A program made the position numbers and the translations under genes. Shown here in pieces: positions 26,187 to 38,000 of a DNA stretch of 64,000 bases. How positions within the stretch are numbered: the stretch's first letter is position 1; each line of letters opens with the position of its first letter. Origin of the DNA: Cordilura impudica (taxonomy: Eukaryota > Arthropoda > Insecta > Diptera > Scathophagidae); assembly GCA_963682025.1 (NCBI GenBank), contig OY821519.1:104418480-104482479 (forward strand). The letters are read 5' to 3'. The notes under the pieces were generated by a model. It searched no databases. It was not told the DNA's origin and saw nothing but the letters and a program-made list of their open reading frames with translations.

Positions 26187-27951
26187 TATTCACAACCTTG
26201 AACGTGAAGGTTAACGCCACCCATTCCCGAATTATATTCTGCAATCAACCTCGGTTGGCTAACACTAATTTTATCTTTTTCAGTTGATACTTTCGAAATT
26301 GGACTCTACGGTTACCGCACTATTGTCGTTCCATTTCACAAAATTATTCTATTGGTCTTATCAAATCTGAATTCAAAATATCCTCTCTTTTCCTTTTTGA
26401 ATAATGCTTTTGACTTTAGTGGACAATTATTTGTTCTTGAATAATGCACAGTCTCAATAGCTCGAAATCCTTTTTCTTTTAGTTCAACCAGGAGATCATA
26501 TGATGTAAAAAACAACATGATCTGAGGGGTTAGGAAATTGTCCAAAAAATCAAGCACGACTCTGGATCCAAGTGGCATTTTCGATCTATTTGCGCTTACA
26601 CCTTTGGCACCGCAGTAAGTATCGAACTGGTACAAATAACCACAGCCGATCGTCAGCATCCAATTTTTGTAGCCAAATTTCACTTGATTACCTCTGATGA
26701 ATTGTTTGGACGAGTGGCTACCAAAGTAATGTACCATTGATTCATCAACTGACACCTTCTCATGCATGTAATCATACTGACAAAAATTGTTGGAAAGAAG
26801 TATTTTATCAGTACCATCTAAGTTAGTGTTATCAGCCAATGGAATAAAACAATTGTTTTCTTTGAATCTGTTCCGCGACATATTCCCTGTAACAATTGGG
26901 GTGCGAGTATCCTCGCGGAGCTGCCAATACATATCCTCTCCTGGCATATAACCATATCCACCATAAAACAAAATACCCAAGAACATTTTTAAATCTTCTC
27001 CGTTGAAGGAGAAATTGTGCTCGTTAGCTTGCGATGCATAAATGCGAGTTTGCTCAACGATTAAATTAACTATTTTTTCATCAAACAAAGTTTCGTGAAT
27101 TTCACCTGGTGATTTCCCTTTCAGGTTTGAAATCATATTGAGCTCATTGTTTAAAAAAAAAAATTTGTTTGAGACATTTGAACATCACATGGTGTTTTTG
27201 TCCAATTAGAAGTTTTTTTGCTTAATTTTGGGGACATTATTTTCTATCTCAACTGCTCAAGTGGAACGTCATATTCGCTATCACTGCTAAAAAATACTTC
27301 TACTTCACCTGGTAAATCATTTGGCATGAGATCAACAGCAATATCCTCAGCAACACCTTGATCTGCATCCGTAGTACAATCGGGATCTGGTGCAATAATC
27401 GCTGTATCAAAATTGTGGTGATCTTCATTTTCCAAAAAATCAAGAGCGCTGTTCAAGATTTTTAAAAACGTTTGCCATAAAAACTTGACATTTTGATGGG
27501 AAGAAATTCCATTTTGGAGTAAGGAAAGATCTAGAAAAGTGAATACCTAATGATCCATTGTACTCAATGGGGTACATTAATTTTTCTACTCACCTAGCGT
27601 TTTCCAAAAAAATTTTTTTTCTCTAAATTTTTATAAAATGTGCACCCACTCTCCCTACTATATAAAACTATAAAAAATTCTTGCTTGCAAAAAAACAGGT
27701 TTAATTTTACGCAGCTTAAATGTTACTGACCGAGCTAATATTTGCAAAAGTGATACCGCATTATAAACACAAGACAAAATACAAAGCAACGGTACTATAG
27801 CTAAAAATTTTTTGATGTGTTTTTTTTCAAGCACGGTATGTTGAATGCAAAACCAAAAGAAACGTTGTCTAACTCTCTCATTACAAAACGTATGCGTGTT
27901 TAGATACTGGCTTTTTTCTGAACTCAAACGGGTGCAATGGCTGGGAATGGG
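26187..27951 (-). pseudogene. piggyBac-like transposon relic 1 (PGBD-type transposase)
   Basis: The 5' end is at 27951: on the minus strand TTAA (27952-27955) is followed by cccattcccagccattgcac. The acidic N-terminus is at 27244-27456 (DPDCTTDADQG, FFSSDSEYDVPLEQLR). Frameshifts near 27145-27240 precede the main frame 26336-27136, with the domain core FLGILFYGGYGYMPGEDMYW and the first catalytic motif VSVDESMVHYFG. The expected DNFFTS box is reduced to LFFTS near 26515, so the second catalytic Asp is missing. Another frameshift near 26336 leads to KWNDNSAVTVES. The third catalytic region reads MGGVNLH, with Asp changed to Asn. The 3' end is cut at 26187 by a mini-me fragment. Inactive. Confidence 0.88.
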
Positions 27952-27955
27952 TTAA
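27952..27955. other. TTAA target site at the 5' end of piggyBac relic 1
   Basis: TTAA immediately precedes the ccc of the terminal repeat in minus orientation, the canonical piggyBac arrangement. The partner site at the 3' end is lost. Confidence 0.7.
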
Positions 27956-28074
27956 TTTGCCCACATTCATTCGAAATCTTCGTCATAATAGCGTTTAATC
28001 ATGTCAGGGAGATCGTGTGTTACTTATTCAAGCTATTTTTGCTTTATGTGTGTCGAATCATTAAAATATGCATA

Positions 28075-28996
28075 TTTACATTATTTTTGTTTTGCTGTCA
28101 GAAACTTGGACAAACGGTGGATGTCCACCAATGTCTTGCAATAGTTTCAGAACTTTTTTATACAAGTGGTCAAATGGCAAGAAGATCTATTTCGATTTTT
28201 CAATTTCAGTTCTTTGGAGAGAGTCCAGTAACCACCAAACCGATTGTTATTTCTGTTTAACAAAAGTTGCTAGATTCTATATGAAAAATAAAAATATGTT
28301 ACTTATGCGAATGACCCATCGGTTTCCAATCCAGTTCAACGTCCACCAAATGATTCATTACCAGTCATTCCCAGTGCCACGGACAGTAAGTCCGAGACTT
28401 CTTTCACCAGCGGTGGTAGTTTGTATGAGTCTGATGATGAATGCCATTTTGTGACTCAAGCTGAGCTAAATGATCTAATTCCGGATTTACATTTAGCCAA
28501 GCAAAATGCAGAATTTCTAGCTTCACGCTTGCAGCAGTGGAAACATCTTGTGGTTGGGACGAAAGTAACAATCTATAGAGATAGAAGCTTGGAATAGGCC
28601 GCATATTTTGAAAAAAAAAACACTCTATTCTATACTGTACTGATGTTGATGATTTATTTTGAAAGAACGAACCAGCCATATGAGAAAACTGAATGGAGAT
28701 TATTTTCTGATGGCTCTAAGTACAGTTTAAAGGCTCTTCTTTTGCTTAATGGGTATGAAAAGCGAATGTCACTCAAAAGGCATTTTCTTCATTCACATTT
28801 AGGTTTTTTTCCACAAAACCTGGAAGCAGTAAGCAATAAACAAGGGGAGCATGCTCACCAATATTTAATGAAAAGTGAAAGAAATTATCAAAGATTTTGA
28901 GACAAAATTATGCTGCGAGACTATTACTTAACTCTAATACGTGAAACCGAACCAACAAAATACAAACGACGTTCAAATAATGACATTCACTTTTGA
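28075..28996 (+). pseudogene. Relic of a second uncharacterised arthropod transposase-like gene
   Basis: Plus-strand blocks in changing frames: LWRESSNHQTDCYFCL (about 28205-28255), FPVPRTVS (28360), then CHFVTQAELNDLIPDLHLAK and NAEFLASRLQQW (28442-28545), ERTNQPYEKTEWRLFSDGSK and LKALLLLNGYEKR (28655-28765), followed directly by HFLHSHLGFFPQNLEAVSNK and QGEHAHQ (28780-28860), and LIRETEPTKYKR to a stop at about 28996. In the unnamed arthropod family I remember, several hundred residues separate the LLLNGYEK and HFLHSHL blocks, so an internal deletion near 28765 is likely. A nuclease-like role is a guess from the motif spacing (WRLFSDGSK, HSHL, QGEHAHQ). Needs a search. Confidence 0.58.
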
Positions 28997-29267
28997 AAAT
29001 TCATTGATTTTTAAAAAAGCTAATGACTTTTTATGTAAAAAACTGATAAAACATTTTCTGTATCTTGGAAACCTGATATGATATAGAAGAACCAATTATA
29101 GATTCGAATTTAGCCCACCAAATTACCCCAGGCAAGATATTTGGTTGCTCCAGTCCAAAACCTTGTTGGCTAGTGTTATTATCACTATTTACAAAAAAGA
29201 TTATTATTTGAATTTAATTTTTCAGAAAAACTATAATTATTTGCAACAAAATCAATGAAATTAAATA

Positions 29268-29490
29268 ATTGAAATATGATTATAAATTTTATTATTTTTC
29301 AAATAGCTTGAAATTTGTTTTATAAAGGTATCTGAGGAATAGGATAACAAGATGAGTGGATTAGTTGCTGAGAATGTTTGATTTCTACGGTTTATAAATT
29401 TGGGGCAAACACAAAGGAAGTGTTCTACATTAGGGGACTATTGTTTTCACAATCATAAGTTTGGTATGACCTAGTCGTAGTCTTACATAT
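29268..29490 (-). pseudogene. Outer LINE, C-terminal end (after RNase H)
   Basis: The minus strand reads RLRLGHTKLM near 29465, DCENNSPLM, then VEHFLCVCPKFINRRNQTFS in a third frame down to about 29290. The RLGHTKL plus C...EH.L..C pattern is the usual C-terminus of RNase H-bearing insect LINEs of the I and related clades. It continues the RNase H part at 32246-32870 across the inserted LINE. Confidence 0.75.
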
Positions 29491-29998
29491 TTTATTTTTT
29501 TTTTTTTTTTATTTATTAGGTCAATGGAATAAATCCTTACAGATATGTATAAATGATATAATTACATATGCACATATATTGCAACAATTAAATAGATTTG
29601 TAAATAAAAACAAATAGTTAGGAATTTAAGAAAATAATGATATTATGCTTAATTACATCAGTGTTCAACGAAAAATCAATTAATTGGTAGAGATTATTAT
29701 AATCACAACAAATTCTTCTAAAAGGATTAGCTTGAGCATAGTTGGTTTGAAAATATTTAACAAAGAGTGGTTGGAATTGGCGTGATACTCGTTGAGGAAC
29801 ATTAAAAGTTATATTGTTGACAAGAAAGTCAGAACAGATTTCACCATTAATTAGGTTGATCATAAATGTTACTTTTAGCATAGTCCTACGGCTTTCCAAA
29901 GTAGGTAATTTTATTAATTTAAGTCGATCAGCGTATGAAGGTAGATTAATTGCAGAATTCCAAGGTAAGCCACGTAAGTAAAAAAAAAAAAAAAGTAT

Positions 29999-30568
29999 CT
30001 ATACAGACTCGATTCGTTGAATATGAATGTTATAGTAGTGATCCCATATTATTGACCCATATTTTAAAATAGCTCTTACAAAAGATGTAAAAAGTTGTAT
30101 GGTTATGTAAGGATCAATAAAAACTTTTGGCCATCTTTTAATAAATGCAAGTGTACCTTTAGTTTTACTAATTGTCATGGTGACGTGAGATACAAAGTTT
30201 ATTTTAAGATCAAATAGAATCCCTAAATCAAGAAAAGTATCAACAAGTTCAAGCTGATATCCGCCCAAAAAGTAGTTAGCAGCAAAAGCATTATTTCTAG
30301 AAAAACGCATACATTTACATATTTTCAAATTAAGTTCCATTAGGTTACGGTTACACCACGAAAAGAAATTGTTGAGATCTGATTGAAGATGAATATGATT
30401 ATTATGTTGACAGTAACTTAAAAAAATTTTAACATCATCAGCGTACATTAAAACGTTGCAAATTTGTATCACTTTTGGAAGATCATCGATGAAAAGGGAG
30501 AAAAGGGTTGGTCCAAGATGGCTGCCTTGAGTAATGTCAGAAGTCACAGTCATATCTTTAGATGACAT
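29999..30568 (-). pseudogene. LINE reverse transcriptase palm/thumb fragment
   Basis: Residues about 10-30 carry TQGSHLGPTLFSLFIDDLP and about 40-46 the catalytic MYADDVK. DLGILFDLKINFVSHVTMTI and IKRWPKVFIDPYITIQLFTS follow, with the family C-terminal block. Polymerase of the inserted LINE; the frame ends at a stop near 29999, with the remaining C-terminus in another frame at 29618-29899. Confidence 0.85.
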
Positions 30569-31700
30569 ATTATTTTTATGTGTTCTCTCAGAAAGATATG
30601 ATTTTACTCATTTAAGGCTTAATGGTGTTAAACCTAATAAATCCAATTTGATCAGTAGAAGGTTAGGGTTTACTTTATCGAAAGCCTTACTGTTTTTTCT
30701 TGACAAAACCATCATTAATTATTGTCGTCAAATGAAGCACATTTGTAACCGTAGAGCATCATTTCGAAATCCGTGTTGAAATGGTGACAAAATTGGAGAC
30801 GAGTGATAGTACGAAAAATCTGTAATAAATTTCTCGAAAAGCTTAGGGATTGCACTAAGTTTAGCAACACCACGGTAATTAGAAACATGCGATCTATTTC
30901 CAGATTTAAATAATGGAATGATGTAAGAAGTTCTCCAAAATTTTGGAAAATAACCGTTTTTTATTGACGCATTAAACAAAAGAGTCAGTGGTGTTGGCAA
31001 GGAAGTAGCACAATAATTGAGTATAGAACAAGGTACTCAATCAGGTCCATGAGTAAATGAAATTTTAAGTTTCTTCAGGCTATTAACTAGTTCTTCCTTA
31101 TCAATTAGGAGAAAAGGTATAGCTTGATTTGGTTTTAATGGATATGAATAGCTGTTAGAACAATATTGAGCTACAGGATATGTACTAGCAAAAAAGTGTG
31201 CAAACATGTTACTTTTTATAGTATCATCACTAGATTCGATAGCGTTAAATTTCATTACAGATGGATAACAAAGATGTAAAATATTTTAGGGTCACGATTG
31301 AAATCTTCCTTCATTTTGTTTAGATAAATTTTGTATAAATAATTGTTAAGAATATTATATTCGGCACGATGATTGGAGTATTTTTCAAAAAATACAAGAG
31401 ATTCAAAAATTTTATACTTTTTATAATCTTGTTCTTAAAATTTTTTAATCTTAGTTGTTTTGAGTTCCAAGGCGGGTCAGTTCGTTTGTAGACAGAACGC
31501 TTTGGGATGCATTCATCCATAAAAGAATACATAGTTCTATAGAAGACCTCAACTATTAAATCAATAGAAGTATGGCACAACAAATCATTCCATTTAGTGT
31601 TAGAAATTAGATCAATCAATTTGCTATAGTTGGTTTGTTTAAAACAAAAAACTTTATCTTTATTAATACGAATATTGGATCCACCAAAAGTAGGCAAAAC

Positions 31701-32177
31701 TCAGCTAATTTCAATAGTTGGATGAAAGCGATCTTCCGGCAAGGTGATAGGATCAGAGCGAGTTATTATACAATCTTCTGGATTATTTGTAAACACCAGA
31801 TCTAGCAGTTTACCGTAGTCATTAAATACGCCATTCATCTGGTAAAGACTAAGATCAACTATCTCATTCAATATTAAATCATCACAGTTATTAGATTTAA
31901 TTGGAATAAAATCCGGAGCATCAGGCGAATTTTTCCATTTTATAGATGGCAAATTAAAATCTCCAACAACAAAAATTAAATCCTCAGGTTTAGCACGTTG
32001 AGCAACTGATTTGATGGCCTGAGCGTGTTCAAGGTATATTTCTTCGGGAGAATTAGGAGGTATATACGAACAGGTTATGAGAATGATTTTATAATTAAGC
32101 TTTATCATTACACTGACAAACTCAATATGTGGAGAAGATTCAGATTGAAGAGGTTCGGAAGCAAACAGGCATGACAC
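31701..32177 (-). pseudogene. LINE APE-like endonuclease fragment
   Basis: Part of the inserted LINE. The frame contains the conserved GDFN box (VVGDFNLP, residues about 70-77) and the DLVFT box that precedes the catalytic SD.H region; the last block reads RFHPTIEIS, close to the SDH motif. The enzyme nicks target DNA for target-primed reverse transcription. The N-terminal catalytic residues upstream of residue 1 are missing because the element is truncated. Confidence 0.82.
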
Positions 32178-32245
32178 AGCAATTAAAACACCACCACCAT
32201 TACGATCGTTTCTGTTATATCTATATATTTGATAATTGTTATAAT

Positions 32246-32870
32246 CATATCTTTACGATTGATAATATTGTTGTAGGACAACCAAGATAAAATGTTATTT
32301 TTATTGGGGTTAACAGAATAATACCAATTATATATATCATTCCAGATGTTGAGATACTTATTGTGTATTTGTTCATTTCAGAAGAAATTATATTAAGAGG
32401 CATTGTAGTGATTTTTGAGCTCATTTTGTAGCCTAATTGGCGACCTTAATTTCTGTGATTAGAAAGTGACCCGGTATCCAAACTATGAACATTTTATGAA
32501 ACGTTTAATCAGTGAGCTTCTAACAATGATGCCATAAACACTACCGATGTTAGTAATAGCGTTGATTGTTAACAGTGAATCTCTGCATATAGCAAATTTT
32601 CTAGATCTCTGACAGAGTTCATTTCTTCTATACAGTGTTATAATTTGAGCAGAAAAATTAAAGCAAAATTAGGACGATGCGAGTCATAAATTATTTTGTT
32701 TTTTATACACAAATATGCCGAGGATGTTTCGAATAATTTGATTTGGGAATTTTAACTTAAGATCGAATTCTGAAGAAAAACTATTTGGTTTAGAGTAGAT
32801 TTAATTTCAGAGCATCATAATAGAGTATAATTGATTTTAAGACTCTATTTGTTTCAAGTTGGAATAAAAG
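32246..32870 (-). pseudogene. Outer LINE, RNase H domain relic
   Basis: On the minus strand, SSAYLCIKNKIIYDSHRPNF (near 32720), an IFSAQIITLYRRNE-like block, FAICRDSLLTINAITNIGS (near 32590) and IVWIPGH (near 32470) follow the RNase H order of insect LINEs. The CRDSL aspartate and the WIPGH histidine block are the recognisable active-site parts. A post-RNase H segment (IWNDIYNW, near 32330) runs to 32246, where the inner LINE interrupts. The rest of the outer LINE resumes at 29490. Confidence 0.72.
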
Positions 32871-32898
32871 ATTTAAATATAAATTATTGGTTTCTATA

Positions 32899-33190
32899 AT
32901 TTTTATATCCTATACCACTAAGTGGTCATGGTTTAATGACTTTGTGCTGATGTTTATAACTACCAAAAATACTTAAAACAGACCCATCTTTTATTATACC
33001 GGTCGACTCAGAATTACTTTCCGAATCAGTTTCTGAGTCGATTTAGTGACATACGTCCGTCCGTCCGTTTGTGTGCATATAAAATTTGTAATACAACTAT
33101 AGGTCGCAAATAGGAATATATTTTGATGAAATTTAGTATTTAAGCTTCCATTTATGACACGCTGCACGCTGTTGAAACTTATGAAAATCG
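32899..33190 (-). mobile_element. mini-me/DINE-1-like element, 3' fragment
   Basis: Minus-oriented fragment with the terminal ttttatatcctataccacta, the ccgtccgtccgtttgtgtgc tract near 33060, and ttttgatgaaatttagtatt. It is truncated before the 5' half and lies beside the outer LINE and the Helitron relic. Confidence 0.85.
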
Positions 33191-33204
33191 TTTAATATAT
33201 AAAG

Positions 33205-33695
33205 GATAACCTTTATCATTGTGCTGTGTTTGTTGAGTGATTTCCGTGGGATATTTTTTTGATATATCTATCATTTTTCATACACTGATAATTTGGGATG
33301 AGACTACCGCATGGCCCATGTGCCATGTTTTTAATCAAAATATCAAGGAGCTCTTTTTCTGTCTGAGGGTTAGGCATTTTAATTGAAATTATATCATATA
33401 CATATGTGATTTAGGCATATTTAAACTTTCATTCAAGGTAATAAAAGCGCACGTGGTAAATCTCTTTTTTGTCTTTTTTGAATACAATACAAAAAATACT
33501 GATATTATTCGAAAACCTTGACTTCCGTTAGGCTGCTGACAATTTTGTGAGCTTTTTGGCTAAGTACGCGAGGAATTAAAACATGCCTGCCTATATATAT
33601 TTGGCCTGGCATTAATTCACCACGCAATTCCTTCCATTCTGGATTACATGTGAGTGTTAAAAAACATCCGGTCTTCCGTAACCTATTTTATGTTA
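33205..33695 (-). pseudogene. Helitron/Helentron Rep-domain relic
   Basis: The minus strand reads GYGRPDVFLTLTCNPEWKEL (near 33670-33610), LMPGQIYIGRHVLIPRVLSQ, KRDLP at the position of the rolling-circle HUH box (near 33445), then MPNPQTEKELLDILIKNMAH followed by GPCGSLIPNYQCMK (about 33380-33290). This is the order of the Helitron_like_N/Rep region, which nicks and joins DNA in rolling-circle transposition. The expected LPHAH box reads LPRA, so both catalytic histidines are gone, and frameshifts are present. It sits next to a mini-me copy, the type of non-autonomous element such enzymes are thought to move. Confidence 0.75.
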
Positions 33696-34590
33696 ATATT
33701 TTTCAATTTTTAAATAATTAAAACGAACAAATTTTTGAATTAATAAACGAGTTTTAAATTTTGTGATTCAATTTTTCGGTACTGATAGTTGTCAAAAATA
33801 TATATTCTTAAAAGTTTCCATTGTATTGTCACTCACTGTATATTAAAGTGCCCCTTTAAATTGTTGACTACTGAAAGTTACCACATAAAATTTAAAGCAA
33901 AACCACAGGTGGTCCTATATTTAATGGCCGCATGTGGGTACATCAGAATATTAATTTACAAAATAGACTTCAAAAGAATGTCTAATACTTTCTAAACAAA
34001 ATAAATTAAGAGTTTTCCACTTTTGCCGATATACTTTTTCTATGTATGTATTTTTAGAAGTATTTCAGTCTCCGCTTTCGTGTTGCTTTCGCAAATGTTG
34101 TAAAGTAATTAAAGGTGTGTCAGTTAAATGTAAATGCAAATACTATTAGTGTAACAGTTTGCCGACACAGTTAAATAAATATTTTATATGTCTGTACAAA
34201 TGTGTTTCGTATGGTTATCGAATGAATATTTTTCTTTTTCAACTGTCTGTGGGCTTGTACTTCATACAGAATAATACTTAGTCGGTATGTATGAAGAAAA
34301 GTTCATTTCAAATGTGTAAGAAAATGTATACTTCGAGTATATTGCTGAAAAAATTTGCAGATATTGTATAATAAATCACTGAAATATTTCTTGTTAGGGT
34401 AAAATAATTATATTTAATTAATAATTCAACGTAATGGAGTAAGCTTTCAGCAACCGCTACGTAATATATGAAAAAAAAATCACTCATACGTACCGTGTAA
34501 TTCTTAGTAAATCTATTAGTTTTTTCAGTGTGTTTTATAACAGCTTCTCAAATCTAAACAAATATTAAAATAAAATTAAATCAGCATTAT
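33696..34590. other. AT-rich stretch without recognisable genes
   Basis: The only open frame (33789-33995, 68 codons) shows no domain. No repeats matching the rest of the window were seen. Confidence 0.5.
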
Positions 34591-34855
34591 TTAACCCTTC
34601 TGCATCCCTTGGATATGTGCCCTTCCTATGATCCTTTGGGTCAATATGACCCAACATAAAAATGTAAACAAAATTTCATATTTAATATAAGAAATTTATT
34701 TGTTTTGTGTTTTTTTTATTTAGTATAATAAAAAATAATGAAAAGTAAAATATATAATCCCTTCCTTAGCAATTATTAAAAAAGAAAAATATATATAAAA
34801 TAAAATTAAATTTGAAATTCAGCCTTTTTTTGAAAAATAAAATAATAATTATATA

Positions 34856-35017
34856 TGTTGTTGCTTTCATCGTTTATTTTAAAAGAATAATGAAAAAGTT
34901 ATACAGAAAATTATATTACAAATATTAATAAATCTATGAAAACTATTGTTTCAATTTTGTTTTAATTCTACAGTGTTTTTGGTAAAGTATATAAATCATA
35001 CTGCTGAAACCATAAAA
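34856..35017 (-). repeat. BEL/Pao 3' LTR
   Basis: A 162-bp repeat identical to 40287-40448 except one base at the end (cataaaa versus cataaca). It starts tgttgttgctttc. On the minus strand the adjacent polypurine tract is aggggggagaat (35018-35029). ATATA precedes it at 34851-34855. Confidence 0.93.
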
Positions 35018-35029
35018 TTCTCCCCCCTG
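35018..35029 (-). other. BEL/Pao polypurine tract
   Basis: Minus-strand aggggggagaat directly upstream of the 3' LTR, the expected primer site for plus-strand DNA synthesis. Confidence 0.75.
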
Positions 35030-35033
35030 TGAA

Positions 35034-38000
35034 TCAGCCAGATTCACCACCATCAACAGCAATAATAGCTAATTTCGAAACAGGTCTGCGTGTTGTACCT
35101 TTGATGGTCTTGATTTCAGCGAAACGAATTTGTCCGTCTTTGGCTGGAAAAACTTTCACAATTCGACCTTTTAACCATTGACTTCTTGGGAGGGTTGAAT
35201 CTAAAATCAAAACAATATCATCTACTTTAATTGGATTTGATTTATCTTTCCATTTAGTCATTTGAAGAAGTTGCGGAAGATATTCTGTCACCCATCTTTT
35301 CCATAAGCGATTCTTCAAATTTTGCAAAATTTTCCACTGCTTACGGAGGCACATATTTTCGTCAGCGTTACCTGGAGTCTGTGTTGAATTTAAACAACCT
35401 AGCAAGAAGTGGTTTGGTGTAAGAGGTTCATCATCATTTGATTTTATTGGTATTTCTGTTAGGGGTCTTGAGTTTAATATGTTTTCAGCCTCAATCAGCA
35501 AACTTCGGAGGGTTTCCACTTTCGGAGATGAATCTTTTAGTGTCTTACGCAGAAGTCTTTTTATTATTTGAATCAAACGCTCCCAGACTCCACCAGAGCT
35601 AGGATTAGCAGGACAGTTAAATAACCATTCTATATTAAGATTTGCTGCATCCTGGTAAAGTTGATTTGGGTCTATTAGCTGTTCTTCTTTCTTAAGGAGT
35701 CTTTGGGCTCCAATAAAATTAGTACCATTGTCACTTCTAATTCTTTTTGGAGTACCTCGACGATTAATAAAATTTTTAAAACACAGAATGAAGGCATCTG
35801 TTGATAAATCATTTGCAAGTTCAAGGTGTGCTGCACGTATAGTGAGACAAGTGAAAATAACTACCCATCTCTTTTCTACGCCTGTATATGTAAATGGACG
35901 TACATATGGAGTAACGCGATCAGGAGCTAATTGTCCCATTAAAGGTGGTTTTGGTTGAATTGAATCAAACTTGCAAATATGGCAATTACGTTTAATTTTC
36001 TTGAATACGGATTTAGCATGTGGCAACCAATATTTCTGCCGTAATTCATTTGTTGTAAGGCTCATATTCTGATGGTGATTTTTGATGTGGTAAAACTTCA
36101 TAATCAATTCTGAAACCCAATGATCTTGAGGCAATATAATAGGTCTTCGGGCTTCAAATGGTAAATATTGAGCTTCATCTAAACGTCCTTGAATACGAAG
36201 GATGCCTTCGTCATCTATATAAGGCACAAGCGGGTATAGTGGGCTACTTTTGGAAACTGGTATTTGGTTCTTTAACGAATTGATTTCATTCAAAAAACAT
36301 TCTGATTGTACCATCTTACAAATCAGCTTATCAGCAGTATCAAAATCTTTTGGATGCATATTTTCTGAAACATTAGGAACAATTTTGGTAAAACGAAGTA
36401 TCCATACCATAGTTCTTTTAAGTTTGATATAGGAAGAAAATCGGGAAAAATCAATCAACCCATTAGCGGATGTTGTAGTTATAAGTAAACTTGGCTTTAT
36501 CTCTTCTTCTATGATAGTTTTTGGCAATTCAAATGCTTTATTTGGCCAAAGGCTTTCATCATCTTGGAGAAATTTAGGACCACTTATCCAAACACTGTTT
36601 TTTGTTAATTTTGGTGGATAAATAGCTCTAGTTCCAACATCTGCAGGATTTTGGTGTGTCGGTACATATCTCCACTGATTTGGGTTGGATATATTCAAAA
36701 TTTCGGCTATACGATGACTTACAAATGCTTTAAAACGTCTTTCAGTTGAGTTTATCCATTGTAGTACAGTTTGAGAGTCAGACCAAAAATGTACTGATGC
36801 AATTTGCAGCTCATGATTTTGTACAACTGTCTTAATCAATCTTGAGCCCAAAACGGCAGCTTGGAGTTCCAAACGTATGATGCTCATTAGTTTTAAAGGT
36901 GCACATCTTATTTTCCCAAACACGAAAGAAATATCAACTCCTTTTGAATGCAGAATTCGAAAATAACATACTGCAGCAAACGCATCTTGACTAGCATCCA
37001 CGAAAATATGTAACTGGATTTTCGATCCAAATAAGTTAGGTGATAAACATCTTTGCACTTTGAAGTTCTTGACATTTTTTAATTCGTTCCACCATAATCT
37101 CCATTTTTTGTGTAATTCACTTGGAATGGGATCATCCCAAGAAATATGTTGCTTCCACGTTTTCTGAATCAAAACTTTAGAATATATTAATAGGTCTGCT
37201 ATCAAACCATATGGGTCAAAGACAGCCATAGCAATCTTTAAAAGTTCTCGTTTTGTTGGAACTCGAATACCCTCAAGGACTTCTTTGGCAAGGCAATAAA
37301 ATTTTGTTTGAAACTCGAACACATCTTCAGATTTATTCCAATACATTCCCAAAATTTTTTCGGTTGTAGGTTGTTTTTCCATATTAACCGTTTCAGAACA
37401 ATTTCTTGTTTTATAATTCATAGTAGCTTCCAACTTTTTGTTATTTGAAACAAAACCTCTTAATTTAAAGCCACCTTCAGAATGGATTTCGACAATTTGT
37501 TGACAAGTTAAAATAGCTTCTTTTTCATTTCGGAAACTAGATACAAAATCATCTACATAGTGCTTTTCAATAATAGCTAATGCAGCTTCAGGATATTTGT
37601 GAGAATACTCGATAGCGTTATAATTCTTTACAAATTCCGCACAACATGGAGAACAAATGGCACCAAAGGCCATAGAAACCATTACATAATGTTGTAATGG
37701 CGCATGCTGGTCACTTTCACGAATTTGGATTTGTGAAAACATTTCCCTGATATCCGCTGCAACTCCAATAACGCCTTGTCGAAATTTAAGTAAAATTCCT
37801 AACAATGGTTTTGCTTGCTCCGGACCTTTTAGCAATAAGGAATTCAGGGAAGTTTCAGATGTTTTTGCAGCAGCATCAAAAACAATTCTGAGTTTATTTG
37901 GTTTGTGAGGCGTAACAACACCAAAATGGGGTAAATACCATACAGGATAACGGGTTTGGGTGACTTCTTCATAAGAAAGTTTACGAGCGTATCCTTTCTT

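Larger units (their letters stand above)
29491..32245 (-). mobile_element. LINE with endonuclease and RT, inserted into another LINE
   Basis: A 2.75-kb minus-oriented non-LTR element, 5'-truncated in the endonuclease. Reading from the right: NRNDRNGGG near 32200, the APE-type endonuclease at 31701-32177 (VVGDFNLPSIKW, LLDLVFTNNPEDC), then linker frames 31320-31697 and 31037-31255. RT follows from 30728-31000 (NYRGVAKLSAIPKLFEKF, SPFQHGF), and 29999-30568 has TQGSHLGPTLFSLFIDDLP and the intact YADD box. The C-terminal frame is 29618-29899. Stops or frameshifts separate the frames, so it is not a working copy. The 3' UTR and tail at 29491-29560 match the copy at 22.6 kb. CATAT at 29486-29490 and 32246-32250 is the likely target duplication. 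Confidence 0.9.
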
